From Iodobacter ciconiae (lineage in GTDB: Bacteria > Pseudomonadota > Gammaproteobacteria > Burkholderiales > Chitinibacteraceae), in the NCBI RefSeq assembly GCF_003952345.1, contig NZ_CP034433.1, positions 1,860,001-1,924,000 of the forward strand: a stretch of 64,000 bases of DNA, written 5' to 3'. The position numbers and the translations under genes are program-made. The notes under the pieces are model-generated. The model was not told the DNA's origin and ran no database searches. It saw only the letters and a program-made list of their open reading frames with translations. This document shows positions 49,210 to 57,876 of the stretch, piece after piece (position 1 is the first letter of the stretch; each line of letters starts with the position of its first letter).

Positions 49210-49695
49210 ATGAATATTATTAATGGAAAAAAAACGTGGATTTTTGGTGACAATATCAACACTGATATTATTTCACCTCCACAATATATGGATCTGTCTA
49301 TTGAAGAAGCAAGTGCTTACTCTATGACAGCTGTAAATAAAGTATTTGCGAAAGAGTGTAAAGAAGGAGATATTTTTATTGCTTATAAAAACCTAGGTTC
49401 TGGATCTAGTCGTGAAACCTCACCTTTAACATTAAAACACTTAGGTATTAAAGCTGTCGTTGCAGAAAGTTTTGCTCGAATTTTTTATCGAAATTGCATT
49501 AATGTTGGCATACCTGTCATTGAATGTGCCGAAGTAAAAAAAATCAATCAAGACGATATCATCTCTATTGATATTGAAAATGGAATTATCACCAATCAGA
49601 CTTCAGGCGAGATTTATTCGTGCTCAAAAATCCCAAGCAACGTTTATGAAATCATAAAATGCGGCGGCTTAATTAACTTTTTGCAAGGAGTTTAG
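49210..49695 (+). CDS. Aconitase-family dehydratase, small subunit (LeuD-like)
   Basis: 161-residue swivel domain with DNINTDIISPPQYM at the start and GSGSSRETSPLTLKHLGIKAV. The substrate-specificity loop reads YMDL, unlike the YLVY of isopropylmalate or YLRT of homoaconitate enzymes (recalled from family knowledge), which suggests a different acid. Acts with the large subunit encoded just upstream. Confidence 0.87.
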   Translation: MNIINGKKTWIFGDNINTDIISPPQYMDLSIEEASAYSMTAVNKVFAKECKEGDIFIAYKNLGSGSSRETSPLTLKHLGIKAVVAESFARIFYRNCINVGIPVIECAEVKKINQDDIISIDIENGIITNQTSGEIYSCSKIPSNVYEIIKCGGLINFLQGV

Positions 49696-49699
49696 CATT

Positions 49700-50833
49700 A
49701 TGACACAACTACCTATCTCAATAGTTCGTGGCGGCACAAGCAAAGGTATTTTTGTTGAGGATAAATACCTTCCTGTAAATGTAAAAGAGCGCGATGCCGT
49801 TATTTTACGTGTCTTTGGCAGTCCAGATCTTCGTCAAATTGATGGATTAGGCGGTGCAGACATTTTAACTAGTAAGCTTGCTATTATTGGTAAACCAAGC
49901 ATTGAAGGTGTGGATATTGATTACACTTTTGGTCAGGTCAGTATTGTTGAGCCTGTCGTTGATTATAAAGGTAACTGTGGCAACATCTCCGCTGGAGTTG
50001 CAGCTTATGCTATTGAAAAAGGCTATGTAAAAGTAGACCCGTTAGCAACAGAGCAAGATGTAAGAATTCATATGGTCAATACAGGGCGTATTCTTGTTGC
50101 TACCGTACCTGTAAATAAAGGCAAACTTGCCAGAGAAGGCGATTATGAAATTGCTGGCGTTCCAGGTAGCCACGCTAAAATTGACATTAACTGGGCTGAT
50201 TGTGGTGGTGAGACTACAGGAAAACTACTACCAACCTCTCACATTCGTGATCTAGTTTCTTGTGATGATCGTGATTATGAAGTGAGTGTTATTGATGCTG
50301 GTAATGTGACTATCTTTATCAATGCAGAACAACTCGGACTATCCGGTATCGAATCACCATCAGAAATTCAATCTAAAGATGGTTTAATGGATAAAATTGA
50401 AGAAATCAGAGGGCGAGTAGCAGAAAAACTAGGTTTGGTTAGTAACTATAAAAATTCGGTTAAAGAGAGTCCATACACCCCATTTTTTTCTATTGTAAGT
50501 AAAGCCAAGAACTACAAAACAATCTCAGGTAGAGATATTTTGTCGAATGAGATAGATATTCTTTCGAGACTTATTTTTATGCAAGGTATTCATAAAGCTC
50601 ACCCTGTTACAGGTACTGTAGCTTTTGGAGCAGCAAGCACAATTCAAGGTACGGTTGTTAATGCCCTCTTGTCTGATGAATTTACTGGTAATAACTCAAT
50701 TAATATTGGGCATCCCAGCGGAATAATCAATATAGCTTCAGAAACTATAATGCAGGGCTGTGATATTAAATTAACAAAAAGCAATATTGGACGTACTGCC
50801 AGAATTATTTTAGATGGCATTGTATATCTATAA
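49700..50833 (+). CDS. PrpF-family double-bond isomerase
   Basis: 377 residues. N-terminal RGGTSKGIF, the cysteine motif GNCGNISAGVAAYA and HPVTGTVAFGAAST match PrpF/methylitaconate isomerase proteins, which shift a C=C bond in unsaturated di- and tricarboxylates (2-methylaconitate, aconitate, methylitaconate). In this cluster itaconate-citraconate isomerisation is the natural guess. Tightly linked to the dehydratase small subunit (4 bp). Confidence 0.88.
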   Translation: MTQLPISIVRGGTSKGIFVEDKYLPVNVKERDAVILRVFGSPDLRQIDGLGGADILTSKLAIIGKPSIEGVDIDYTFGQVSIVEPVVDYKGNCGNISAGVAAYAIEKGYVKVDPLATEQDVRIHMVNTGRILVATVPVNKGKLAREGDYEIAGVPGSHAKIDINWADCGGETTGKLLPTSHIRDLVSCDDRDYEVSVIDAGNVTIFINAEQLGLSGIESPSEIQSKDGLMDKIEEIRGRVAEKLGLVSNYKNSVKESPYTPFFSIVSKAKNYKTISGRDILSNEIDILSRLIFMQGIHKAHPVTGTVAFGAASTIQGTVVNALLSDEFTGNNSINIGHPSGIINIASETIMQGCDIKLTKSNIGRTARIILDGIVYL

Positions 50834-50870
50834 CCTCTTAAATTATCTTAATCCTTTAAATATTAATAAA

Positions 50871-50906
50871 CATAATGTCGGAATAATTCATTATTCCGAC
50901 ATTATG
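50871..50906. promoter_or_regulatory. Perfect 17-bp palindrome between isomerase and transporter genes
   Basis: CATAATGTCGGAATAAT, a two-base loop, then the exact reverse complement to 50906. No T run follows. It lies 21 bp before the transporter start and could be an operator, an RNA-processing hairpin or an attenuator that sets the ratio of transporter to enzymes. Confidence 0.6.
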
Positions 50907-50927
50907 GATATATTATAGGTGTATATT

Positions 50928-52205
50928 ATGGATATTAATTTATTAATACTTGGCGCGTTGATTTTGTCGATTGCTATTGGTTTTATTTCCAATATTAATA
51001 TTGGCTTATTAGCTATCGTCTTTAGCTATATTCTTTCTTATTTCAATGGGTATAGTGCTAGTGATATTTTATTACTATGGCCAATGAAATTGTTTTTTAT
51101 CTTATTCAGCATTACCTATTTTTATGGATTCGCAATTACCAATGGTACTTTAACCATTATTTCTGAAAGAGTTGTCGCTTCAATTAAAAAGGAATGGATG
51201 ATTCCAATTGCATTATTTGTTTTAGTTATTGTTTTTGCAGGAGTTGGCCCTGGTCACTATGCAGCCTTTGCGTTTATGTCACCTCTGATTATGTCAATTG
51301 CTGAAAAAATAAAAATGAATAAGATACTTGCAGCTATTATTATTTATAGTGGCGCTTGTGTTGGCAGCTTTAATCCATTCTCACTTGGAGGTCGTGTAAC
51401 TGAACAATTAGTCATTGCTACAGGACTTGTTGAATCTTCTTTTAAAATTACAACTGTTGTTTTTTATAATATGTCCATTGTTCATATTGGATTATTTATT
51501 GTTTGCTACTTTTTATTCAAAGGATATAACGTTTCGCACATTAAAGAACACGAAGAAAAAGCATTAAATAAAAAACAAAAGCAAACATTAGCATTAATCT
51601 TTTTAATATTTGCATCAGTTATTATTCCATCATTACTTTATTCGTTTTTTCCTGAAAGTACCTCACTAAAATATTTCTCTAAAATCATGGAGCCAACATT
51701 ACTATCGTTCATAGGTATTTGTATTGCAACATTGCTAAACTTGTCTGATACTAATAAGGTGGTCGGAAATATACCCTGGAATATTATTTTCATGATCTGC
51801 GGTTTAGGTATGCTTATTTCGCTTTCAGCGCAAGTAGGTATTATCGAACAAATTGCTCTTTGGATTAAAAATAGTACATCAATAACATTGCTACCCTATT
51901 TAGTAGCGGGCACGTCAGCATTTATGTCGTTATTCTCATCTTCAATGGGTGTAGTAATGCCGACAATGTATCCGATTGTTCCAAAAATAGCGGCTGTTGG
52001 TGGTGAGGGCTTACTTTTCTCTTTAATTGCTATCTTCGCAACATTAACTGGATATTCACCAGTAAGTAGTGGTGGTGCGCTAGTCTTAGCAGGAGTGACC
52101 AATGAAGAAGAGAGAAGGTCATTATTTATAAAATTAATCATCCTACCATTTGCAACCTTTGGGGGTGCGTGCTTGCTTATTATGCTAAATGGGTTTATTT
52201 ATTAA
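50928..52205 (+). CDS. MatC-like dicarboxylate carrier
   Basis: 425-residue membrane protein with about 11-12 helices and a MatC-type N-terminus (INLLILGALILSIAIGF..INIGLLAIVFSYIL). Re-entrant-like GVGPGHYAAFAFMSPL and SSGGALVLAG segments recur in the ion-transporter superfamily. ATG 50928 has AGGTG six bases upstream; GTG 50919 is an alternative. Likely imports the diacid broken down by the upstream enzymes. Confidence 0.82.
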   Translation: MDINLLILGALILSIAIGFISNINIGLLAIVFSYILSYFNGYSASDILLLWPMKLFFILFSITYFYGFAITNGTLTIISERVVASIKKEWMIPIALFVLVIVFAGVGPGHYAAFAFMSPLIMSIAEKIKMNKILAAIIIYSGACVGSFNPFSLGGRVTEQLVIATGLVESSFKITTVVFYNMSIVHIGLFIVCYFLFKGYNVSHIKEHEEKALNKKQKQTLALIFLIFASVIIPSLLYSFFPESTSLKYFSKIMEPTLLSFIGICIATLLNLSDTNKVVGNIPWNIIFMICGLGMLISLSAQVGIIEQIALWIKNSTSITLLPYLVAGTSAFMSLFSSSMGVVMPTMYPIVPKIAAVGGEGLLFSLIAIFATLTGYSPVSSGGALVLAGVTNEEERRSLFIKLIILPFATFGGACLLIMLNGFIY

Positions 52206-52301
52206 CCATTCATGTATTGATATTTTATAAACAAGATTGAATGTAATACTAACGTTGGCTATCCGAATGGTCATTATTTATTAATAACCATTAATCACAT
52301 C

Positions 52302-52338
52302 ACTTGATGGTTAGGATTGAAACTCCTAATCATCAAGT
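52302..52338 (+). terminator. Hairpin after the transporter gene
   Basis: ACTTGATGGTTAGGA and TCCTAATCATCAAGT pair at 14 of 15 positions (the other is G-U) around a seven-base loop; an A-rich, weakly T-rich tail follows. Likely end of the catabolic operon. Confidence 0.6.
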
Positions 52339-52463
52339 ATGATATAAAAAATCCCTTTCAAAATTATTTTTTGCATAAGGGTGGATTCAAGTTCGAAGTA
52401 CAACTCCTGCTTAAAAGGCAGGCTAATTTAAACAGCCCCTCCTCGCTCACCAAAATCAAGTGC

Positions 52464-53333
52464 TGATCCCTCGTTTTTAAACTCACTTAAAAGTAAAGGC
52501 TAGGCATGCAATGTCAATTTCTGTTTTGAAGTGATGCCGCCCAATCCGATATTCGAGCGTTTGTCATTCTAACTCCAAAGCCATTGTATTGCAATTTCTT
52601 GTACTTCAGCAATGCTTTCAAAATCATCATAAGCCAGCCATTCATATCGAATAGTGCGATTATAATGTTCAATAAGCATTCTGCTGCGGGTTGCCGGGCT
52701 GAATATAGGCTAATTCAATCGATTGTTGTTCTGCCCAATTCTTTAATATGTGACTAATGCATTCAGAGCCATTATCAAATCTGATTCGTTTTGGCTTTCC
52801 ACTCCATTCAATAATTTGATTCAGGCTGTGCACCACTCGCTCTACAAGCAAAGAGAAATTGACCTCAATACCTAATCCTTCCCGATTAAAACCATCAATC
52901 ACATTAAATAAGAGACCGCTGCAGCTATCAACCAGGTTTCATTTTTTTCCACTGGCACCACTAATGACGCTGCATTTCACGATTTAAACGTTTTTTTGAT
53001 TTAATTCGCAGATTTAATCCTTGATAACGTCAGCTTCCATCTATGCCCCTATATATATTTTTTTTTTGAGGCACCGGTTTTCATCTTCAAACTCTTTCAT
53101 ACGCACCATCATCAAAACGTCCATACCGCCAAACTTATTAGCGCACCATAGAAAAAGGCAGATCTCATGCCGTGCTCACTGCGCAGATCAGGAACGGCCG
53201 AACTGACTTCGGCCTGCTTTAAAATCGCCATAACCTGGTGACATAAAATTGATCTCGGCTTTCATGTAGAACGCATCACAGACGGCGAGAAAATTCTACT
53301 TATAAAATGAGCTGGTTTTGTGAGGTGATTGCC
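52464..53333 (-). mobile_element. Degenerate copy of the IS3-family element
   Basis: Same element as the intact copy at 55369-56562 but reversed, shortened by about 320 bp and full of stops. Ends resemble the intact ends (CCCTCGTTTTTAAACTCACTT at left, AATGAGCTGGTTTTGTGAGG at right). A 77-residue frame at 52669-52902 still reads [20 protein letters not shown] from the DDE transposase, and orfA pieces remain near 53100-53230. Confidence 0.8.
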
Positions 53334-53359
53334 AAGTCAAGTACTATAAAAAACCAAAT

Positions 53360-54265
53360 TCAGGCACCCAATGATGGATTATCATCAAATTCGGCAAATT
53401 TATTATATATTTTGATTATTTTTTCATCGCTATTGGCATGAGCAGAGACCGAAATATAAAGATCTCTTTGTGCCCATTCGTCATTTAATGGAATTGAAAC
53501 TATTTCATCTGGTGCTGAAAAAACATAACTAATAGGGAGGACACCGATCGCAATTTTATTTTTTATCGCTTGAAAAATCAAGTTTGAATCCATGCTCAAG
53601 GCGATAACCTTTAATTTTATATTATTCGCTTTTGCCTCATCGTAAATTAATTTATAAATAAAGCTGTCCTCGGTGAATGTGGCAAACTTATAATTTAGTG
53701 CTTCTTTTAAATATAAGCTACTATGAATAGATAAAGGGTGGTGAATTGGCGTATATAGCGCAAGACTTAGATCTTTGAATTTTTTTGTTTCACATTTTGG
53801 AACAGATTCTAGGCAATGTATACCAATATCTAACTTATTTTCAGACAGCAGTTTAGCTATTGTTTTTGATTCATATTGAAATATTTTGAATTTAATGTTT
53901 TCATCATCTAGGTAATGTAGAATATCTTTTGGGAAATTAAGAAATGAAGAAATATTAACTCCTATTTTAATAGTTAATGATGAATGGATATCTATTATAC
54001 TATTTTCAAGAAACTCCATATGGCTTAACAATGGTATAACATGAGAATAAACTTCTAGTCCTTCTTTAGTTAAACATAGCTTTTCATTGTCATTCCGGAT
54101 AAATAACTTCATATTTAATATAGATTCAAGCTTTTGAATTTGCTTACTTATTGCGCTTGGAGATGTATTCAGTAAGTTTGCCGTTTGAGTAAATGATAAT
54201 GTATCGACGGTAACGGATAGGACCTCTAAATTCTTGAAGTTTATTGATAATAATGAGTTTTTCAT
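53360..54265 (-). CDS. LysR-type transcriptional regulator
   Basis: 301 residues: N-terminal HTH (TLSFTQTANLLNTSPSAISKQIQKLESILN) and a LysR substrate-binding domain. AT-rich like the catabolic genes and separated from them only by an IS remnant, so it is the natural candidate regulator, displaced by the insertion. The 300 bp upstream of it (54266-54565) hold its promoter and the left part of another IS fragment. Confidence 0.87.
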   Translation of the reverse strand: MKNSLLSINFKNLEVLSVTVDTLSFTQTANLLNTSPSAISKQIQKLESILNMKLFIRNDNEKLCLTKEGLEVYSHVIPLLSHMEFLENSIIDIHSSLTIKIGVNISSFLNFPKDILHYLDDENIKFKIFQYESKTIAKLLSENKLDIGIHCLESVPKCETKKFKDLSLALYTPIHHPLSIHSSLYLKEALNYKFATFTEDSFIYKLIYDEAKANNIKLKVIALSMDSNLIFQAIKNKIAIGVLPISYVFSAPDEIVSIPLNDEWAQRDLYISVSAHANSDEKIIKIYNKFAEFDDNPSLGA

Positions 54266-54565
54266 AAATTATTCCAACATTGCAAGATGTAACATATGAA
54301 TCATATATTCCATATTGAGCACTTTAAAAATTAAATATACATTGCTAAATAGCTGATCCTAAGACTAAAGGGATACGATACCAGATTCCCTGCTTCCGTA
54401 GTATGCATTCGCCCAGTGGAGCTTGATATCCCCAATTCTTCAGGGATCGGGTAATCCGTTTTTGACCTGTCCTGATAACAGTAGAATACCTACCCCCTGT
54501 GTCAGGATAGTTGAGATACTCCCTTTTCAGGGATTCCAACTAATCCAGGGGGCTGGTTACTTATC

Positions 54566-55030
54566 ATGTCGCAGATTCCCAAGGCTCGTAAAGATGCCAT
54601 TTTAAGCAAAATGCTTGCTCCTTATCCGATCAGCATCCGGCAGTTGGCATTGCAAGAAAACCTCTCCGAAGCCACACTGTACAATTGGCGAAATCAAGTT
54701 CGCCAGGAAGGTCGCCCCGTGCCAGAACACCATCGCAGCAGTGAAAACTGGTCTGCTCAAACCCGCTTTGCCGTGGTCGTTGAAACCATTGCCATGTCAG
54801 AAATCGAGCTGAGTGAATATTGTCGTGCCAAGGGTTTATTCCCGGAGCAAGTTAAACAGTGGCGCGATCTCTCCATTCAGGCGCAGGGCCTGGCTGAAAT
54901 CAGCATGCCGGAACAGGCGCAGGAAAACAAAGTGCTGCGGAAGCAAAACAAGCAGCTGGAACGGGAAATCCTGCGTAAAGATAAGGCAGTGGCGGAGGCG
55001 GCAGCGTTGCTGATTCGAAGTTTTCATTAA
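54566..55030 (+). pseudogene. Truncated IS3-family OrfA transposase
   Basis: 154 residues. HTH region PISIRQLALQENLSEATLYNWRNQ and a C-terminal coiled coil LRKQNKQLEREILRKDKAVAEAAALL typical of a group of IS3 OrfA proteins. The normal end is replaced after LL by IRSFH, and no OrfB follows, so the element is cut at about 55013. A left end near 54500 (TGTCAGGATAGTTGAGATAC) is likely. Confidence 0.75.
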
Positions 55031-55040
55031 ACCCACTCAA

Positions 55041-55201
55041 TTACGAAGCAATGCCCACTGGCACGCAGTGTGAACCAAGGCCAGCATCCACACGGGTTCG
55101 CCGCTGATTTCGTACACCAAGCAATAGCATTCATGTGGGATTAGCTCGCGGGTTCCTTGAATCTTTCCTGGCAGCCCCAGCTTCGGGTGATCGGCCAGTC
55201 T
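55041..55201 (-). pseudogene. ParE/RelE-family toxin C-terminal remnant
   Basis: Minus-strand frame reads LADHPKLGLPGKIQGTREL then YCLVYEISGEPVWMLALVHT and stops at 55041: the last two thirds of a ParE-type toxin. The N-terminal part and any antitoxin are missing, cut at about 55201. Confidence 0.65.
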
Positions 55202-55368
55202 AACGACGCTGTAGAAAAATGGTATTCATCCCGCCATCGTGCCGTGAACCATATGGAATAACAAGGTTCAAACCTGAAGACGAGTTCAGGAGACGGCAAT
55301 GGCCCGCTACAAACCAATCGACACCAGCCCGAGGTTTCTGGCGGTGGATCTGGAGAAGCAACTCCTGC
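55202..55368 (+). mobile_element. IS1182-like 5' end fragment
   Basis: ATG 55299 with AGGAGA upstream starts MARYKPIDTSPRFLAVDL, the N-terminus I recall for IS1182-type transposases. After 23 codons it is cut by the left end of the IS3 element at 55369, and no continuation follows the right end. Confidence 0.6.
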
Positions 55369-55436
55369 GGTAATCCCCCCACAAAACCAGCTCATTTTTA
55401 AGTAGAATTTTCTCGCAGTCTTTGAGGAGCTTCTAC

Positions 55437-55703
55437 ATGAAAGCAGCACGTTATTCTGATAGCCAGATTATGGCGATTTTAAAGCAGGCCGAAGCCGGCT
55501 CGACCGTTCCCGATCTCTGCCGCGAACACGGCATGAGCGCCGCATCATTCTATAAGTGGCGCGCTAAGTTTGGCGGTATGGACGTCTCGATGATGACGCG
55601 AATGAAAGAGCTGGAGGATGAAAATAAGCGCCTTAAAAAGATGTATATTGAAGCCCAAATGCAGGCGGACATCATCAAGGAAGCCATGTCAAAAAAGTGG
55701 TGA
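55437..55703 (+). CDS. IS3-family transposase OrfA
   Basis: 88 residues from ATG 55437 (GAGGAG upstream). HTH ([40 protein letters not shown]) and leucine-zipper-like helix ([19 protein letters not shown]). The heptamer A AAA AAG at 55691-55697 sits in the zero frame, so a -1 shift yields the OrfAB fusion transposase. Confidence 0.9.
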   Translation: MKAARYSDSQIMAILKQAEAGSTVPDLCREHGMSAASFYKWRAKFGGMDVSMMTRMKELEDENKRLKKMYIEAQMQADIIKEAMSKKW

Positions 55704-56536
55704 AGCCATCTCAGCGCCGCGAGATGGCTCACTGGGCCGTTGAAACCAGGGCCGTTTCTATTCGTACGGCTTGCGCTAGCTTTGCAATTAGCACGACTTG
55801 CTATCGCTATATTCGCAAACTAGATGCGGAAAACGCAAAAATTGCGGATTCGCTGATTCAGCTTACTGAAACGAATCGAAGCTGGGGCTTTGGCCTCTGC
55901 TTTTTGCATTTGCGCAACGTCAGGAAAAAGCACTGGAATCATAAACGGGTCTACAGAATTTACTGCGATTTAGAATTAAATCTGCGAATTAAGCCTAAAA
56001 AACGTTTAGATCGCGAAACGCCGGAGCCATTAGCAGTGCCAGAGGCAAAAAATGAAACGTGGTCGATGGATTTTATGCATGATCAATTAGCCGATGGACG
56101 TAGTATTCGCTTATTCAATGTGATTGATGATTTTAATCGGGAAGGATTAGGCATTGAAGTTGATTTCTCTTTGCCGGCAGAGCGTGTAATACGCAGCTTG
56201 AATCAAATCATTGAATGGCGCGGCAAGCCTAAGCGAATCAGGTCCGATAATGGCCCTGAATATATTAGCCATCTGCTAAAGAATTGGGCAGAGCAACAAT
56301 CGATTGAATTGGCTTATATTCAGCCTGGCAATCCGCAGCAAAATGCATATATTGAGCGCTATAATCGCACCGTACGTTATGAATGGCTGGCTTGCGATAA
56401 CTTTGAAAGCCTTGCCGAAGTGCAAGAAACTGCAACGCAATGGCTTTGGACTTACAATAACGAGCGCCCGCATATGGGATTGAGCGGTATCACCCCGAAA
56501 AAAAACTGGCATTACATGCCTGGTCTCTGCTTTTAA
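55697..56536 (+). CDS. IS3-family transposase OrfB (DDE integrase core)
   Basis: 279 residues. DDE residues in [17 protein letters not shown] and [16 protein letters not shown]; the usual C-terminal [14 protein letters not shown] end. Begins at GTG in the overlap with orfA and is most likely made as the frameshift fusion. Confidence 0.92.
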   Translation: MVKPSQRREMAHWAVETRAVSIRTACASFAISTTCYRYIRKLDAENAKIADSLIQLTETNRSWGFGLCFLHLRNVRKKHWNHKRVYRIYCDLELNLRIKPKKRLDRETPEPLAVPEAKNETWSMDFMHDQLADGRSIRLFNVIDDFNREGLGIEVDFSLPAERVIRSLNQIIEWRGKPKRIRSDNGPEYISHLLKNWAEQQSIELAYIQPGNPQQNAYIERYNRTVRYEWLACDNFESLAEVQETATQWLWTYNNERPHMGLSGITPKKNWHYMPGLCF

Positions 56537-56721
56537 GTGAACTTAAAAATGGAGGGATTACCAGACGTTTATATTATCGGGCCGCTACACGCAACTGCTC
56601 CACCAACTCTCCACCGCGCGCTATCAGTTTCTGCAAGAAAATGATCGTTTTCTGAAAGAAAATATTTGGCGAAGAGCATTAGGATAATGCCTTCATAAAT
56701 ACTGGCGGATCGATTCAGCGT

Positions 56722-57573
56722 ATGCAAATCACAAGCGGAATATCTTGGAGCAGGAAACACCAAGAAGTCATCACAGACTCTCACACCCTGAACGCGATAA
56801 AAAATGAAGTCTCTCAGAAATGCCATGAAAACAAGAAGAAAGGGTTTGCTTCATTTGATATACGAGAAAAAACATATTTTATCCGTGTAGATCACGATGG
56901 CAAATATATTGTAAAACGAGATTGGTCCCAAGAAAATTTACTAAAACGAGCATTTATAAAGCCATTCTCTGGGCGCTTTTCTGACAAATTAGCAGATATG
57001 TTAAACAAGCCATTAGGAGGTACTCCATTTAAAAAGGAATTGGCGGAGGCTGTTGATAAAAAAAATCAGGCCAGACATGGCGAAGCCAGCGTTACGCTAG
57101 CCAAGAAATGGGGCGTTGATGATTTGTCTTCTGTGGCAGCCATCCATCGAGCATTAGGAAAAGAAGTTCCTCTGGATCAAGTCTTCCTACACCGTAATTG
57201 CGATGCACAGTTTCTGGATCTTAAGCATAAAACAACCTCAAACAACCCACGCGCGATAGCAACCATCGTTGATAGCCACAGACTCGAGTTCAAAGAGGAC
57301 CGATTTTATGAGCATAGCTTTGGTAAAAAGATCCTGTCTTCAAACATAGAAGCCAGTCTGCTTCCGCACGGGGGCGTGAACTTTATTGTTTCAGATAAGA
57401 AGAAGATTCATAATGGATATGGCGACAGCAAAGCCAAGTCCATTATTTGTAGCCTACATGACGTTATAGCTTTGGGCGGCCGCGTTTACTACGATAGTGG
57501 CGCAATTGTTAGCAATGCCGTCATTGTCGAAATGCCACAAAATATCAGCCTCCCATTTAAAATGGTACGGTAG
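56722..57573 (+). CDS. Unknown 283-residue protein, possibly 5'-truncated
   Basis: No family recognised. Lys-rich N-terminal half, then a segment with HGEASVTLAKKWGVDDL, VPLDQVFLHRNCDAQF and a C-terminal GGRVYYDSGAIVSNAVIVEMPQ. No signal peptide or TM helix. The frame stays open upstream to 56683 and there is no clear ribosome site before the ATG, so the IS insertion at 56562 may have cut off the start. Position beside an orphan Tai4-like immunity gene makes a secreted-toxin remnant conceivable, but that is a guess. Confidence 0.55.
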   Translation: MQITSGISWSRKHQEVITDSHTLNAIKNEVSQKCHENKKKGFASFDIREKTYFIRVDHDGKYIVKRDWSQENLLKRAFIKPFSGRFSDKLADMLNKPLGGTPFKKELAEAVDKKNQARHGEASVTLAKKWGVDDLSSVAAIHRALGKEVPLDQVFLHRNCDAQFLDLKHKTTSNNPRAIATIVDSHRLEFKEDRFYEHSFGKKILSSNIEASLLPHGGVNFIVSDKKKIHNGYGDSKAKSIICSLHDVIALGGRVYYDSGAIVSNAVIVEMPQNISLPFKMVR

Positions 57574-57843
57574 CGAAATGGTCGTCCTCCCTCAAAATAA
57601 CACTAGGTAAAAGTGGATTACGCCCCTCTTAGTAGTTTGATAGTAGGTATTGCGGACCCTGCAATAACAAGCAAGCAATACGCAAATACTGCAAGCTTTC
57701 ATTGGGATGTTTTTTTTCGTTCAGGCCCATATCTGGCGCGGCTTTGCGAGGAATCATGCAGGTGCATAAAAATTAGAGTGTTAAGTGGGCAGGTGTGGCG
57801 CGCGCTGAGGGCTGGTGGTAGATTTTTCTCAAAATCCAGGTGT

Positions 57844-57868
57844 AAAAAAGCCCGCGGATTGCGGGCTT
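57844..57868 (-). terminator. Terminator of the Tai4-like gene
   Basis: AAAAAAGCCCGC-ggatt-GCGGGCTTATT; read on the minus strand it ends in six T, directly after the tai4-like stop. Confidence 0.8.
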
Positions 57869-57876
57869 ATTACGGG

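Larger units (their letters stand above)
55369..56562 (+). mobile_element. Intact IS3-family insertion sequence
   Basis: 1194 bp bounded by GGTAATCCCCCCA (55369) and TGGAGGGATTACC (to 56562), 12 of 13 matching as inverted ends. Contains orfA and orfB overlapping by 7 bp with an A AAA AAG slippery site. No matching target duplication seen, which suggests later rearrangement at one side. Confidence 0.88.

Noticed and set aside
47947..49695. LeuCD of leucine biosynthesis
   Set aside because: No leuA or leuB nearby, AT-rich catabolic context and a different specificity loop; a catabolic dehydratase is more likely.
54345..54539. A 64-residue minus-strand frame upstream of the IS3 OrfA fragment
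   Set aside because: Not recognised, lies in the presumed IS end/LysR promoter region and lacks a ribosome site.
55141..55449. A 102-residue minus-strand frame across the IS1182-like fragment
   Set aside because: Spans the junction of three unrelated fragments, so it is a chance frame.
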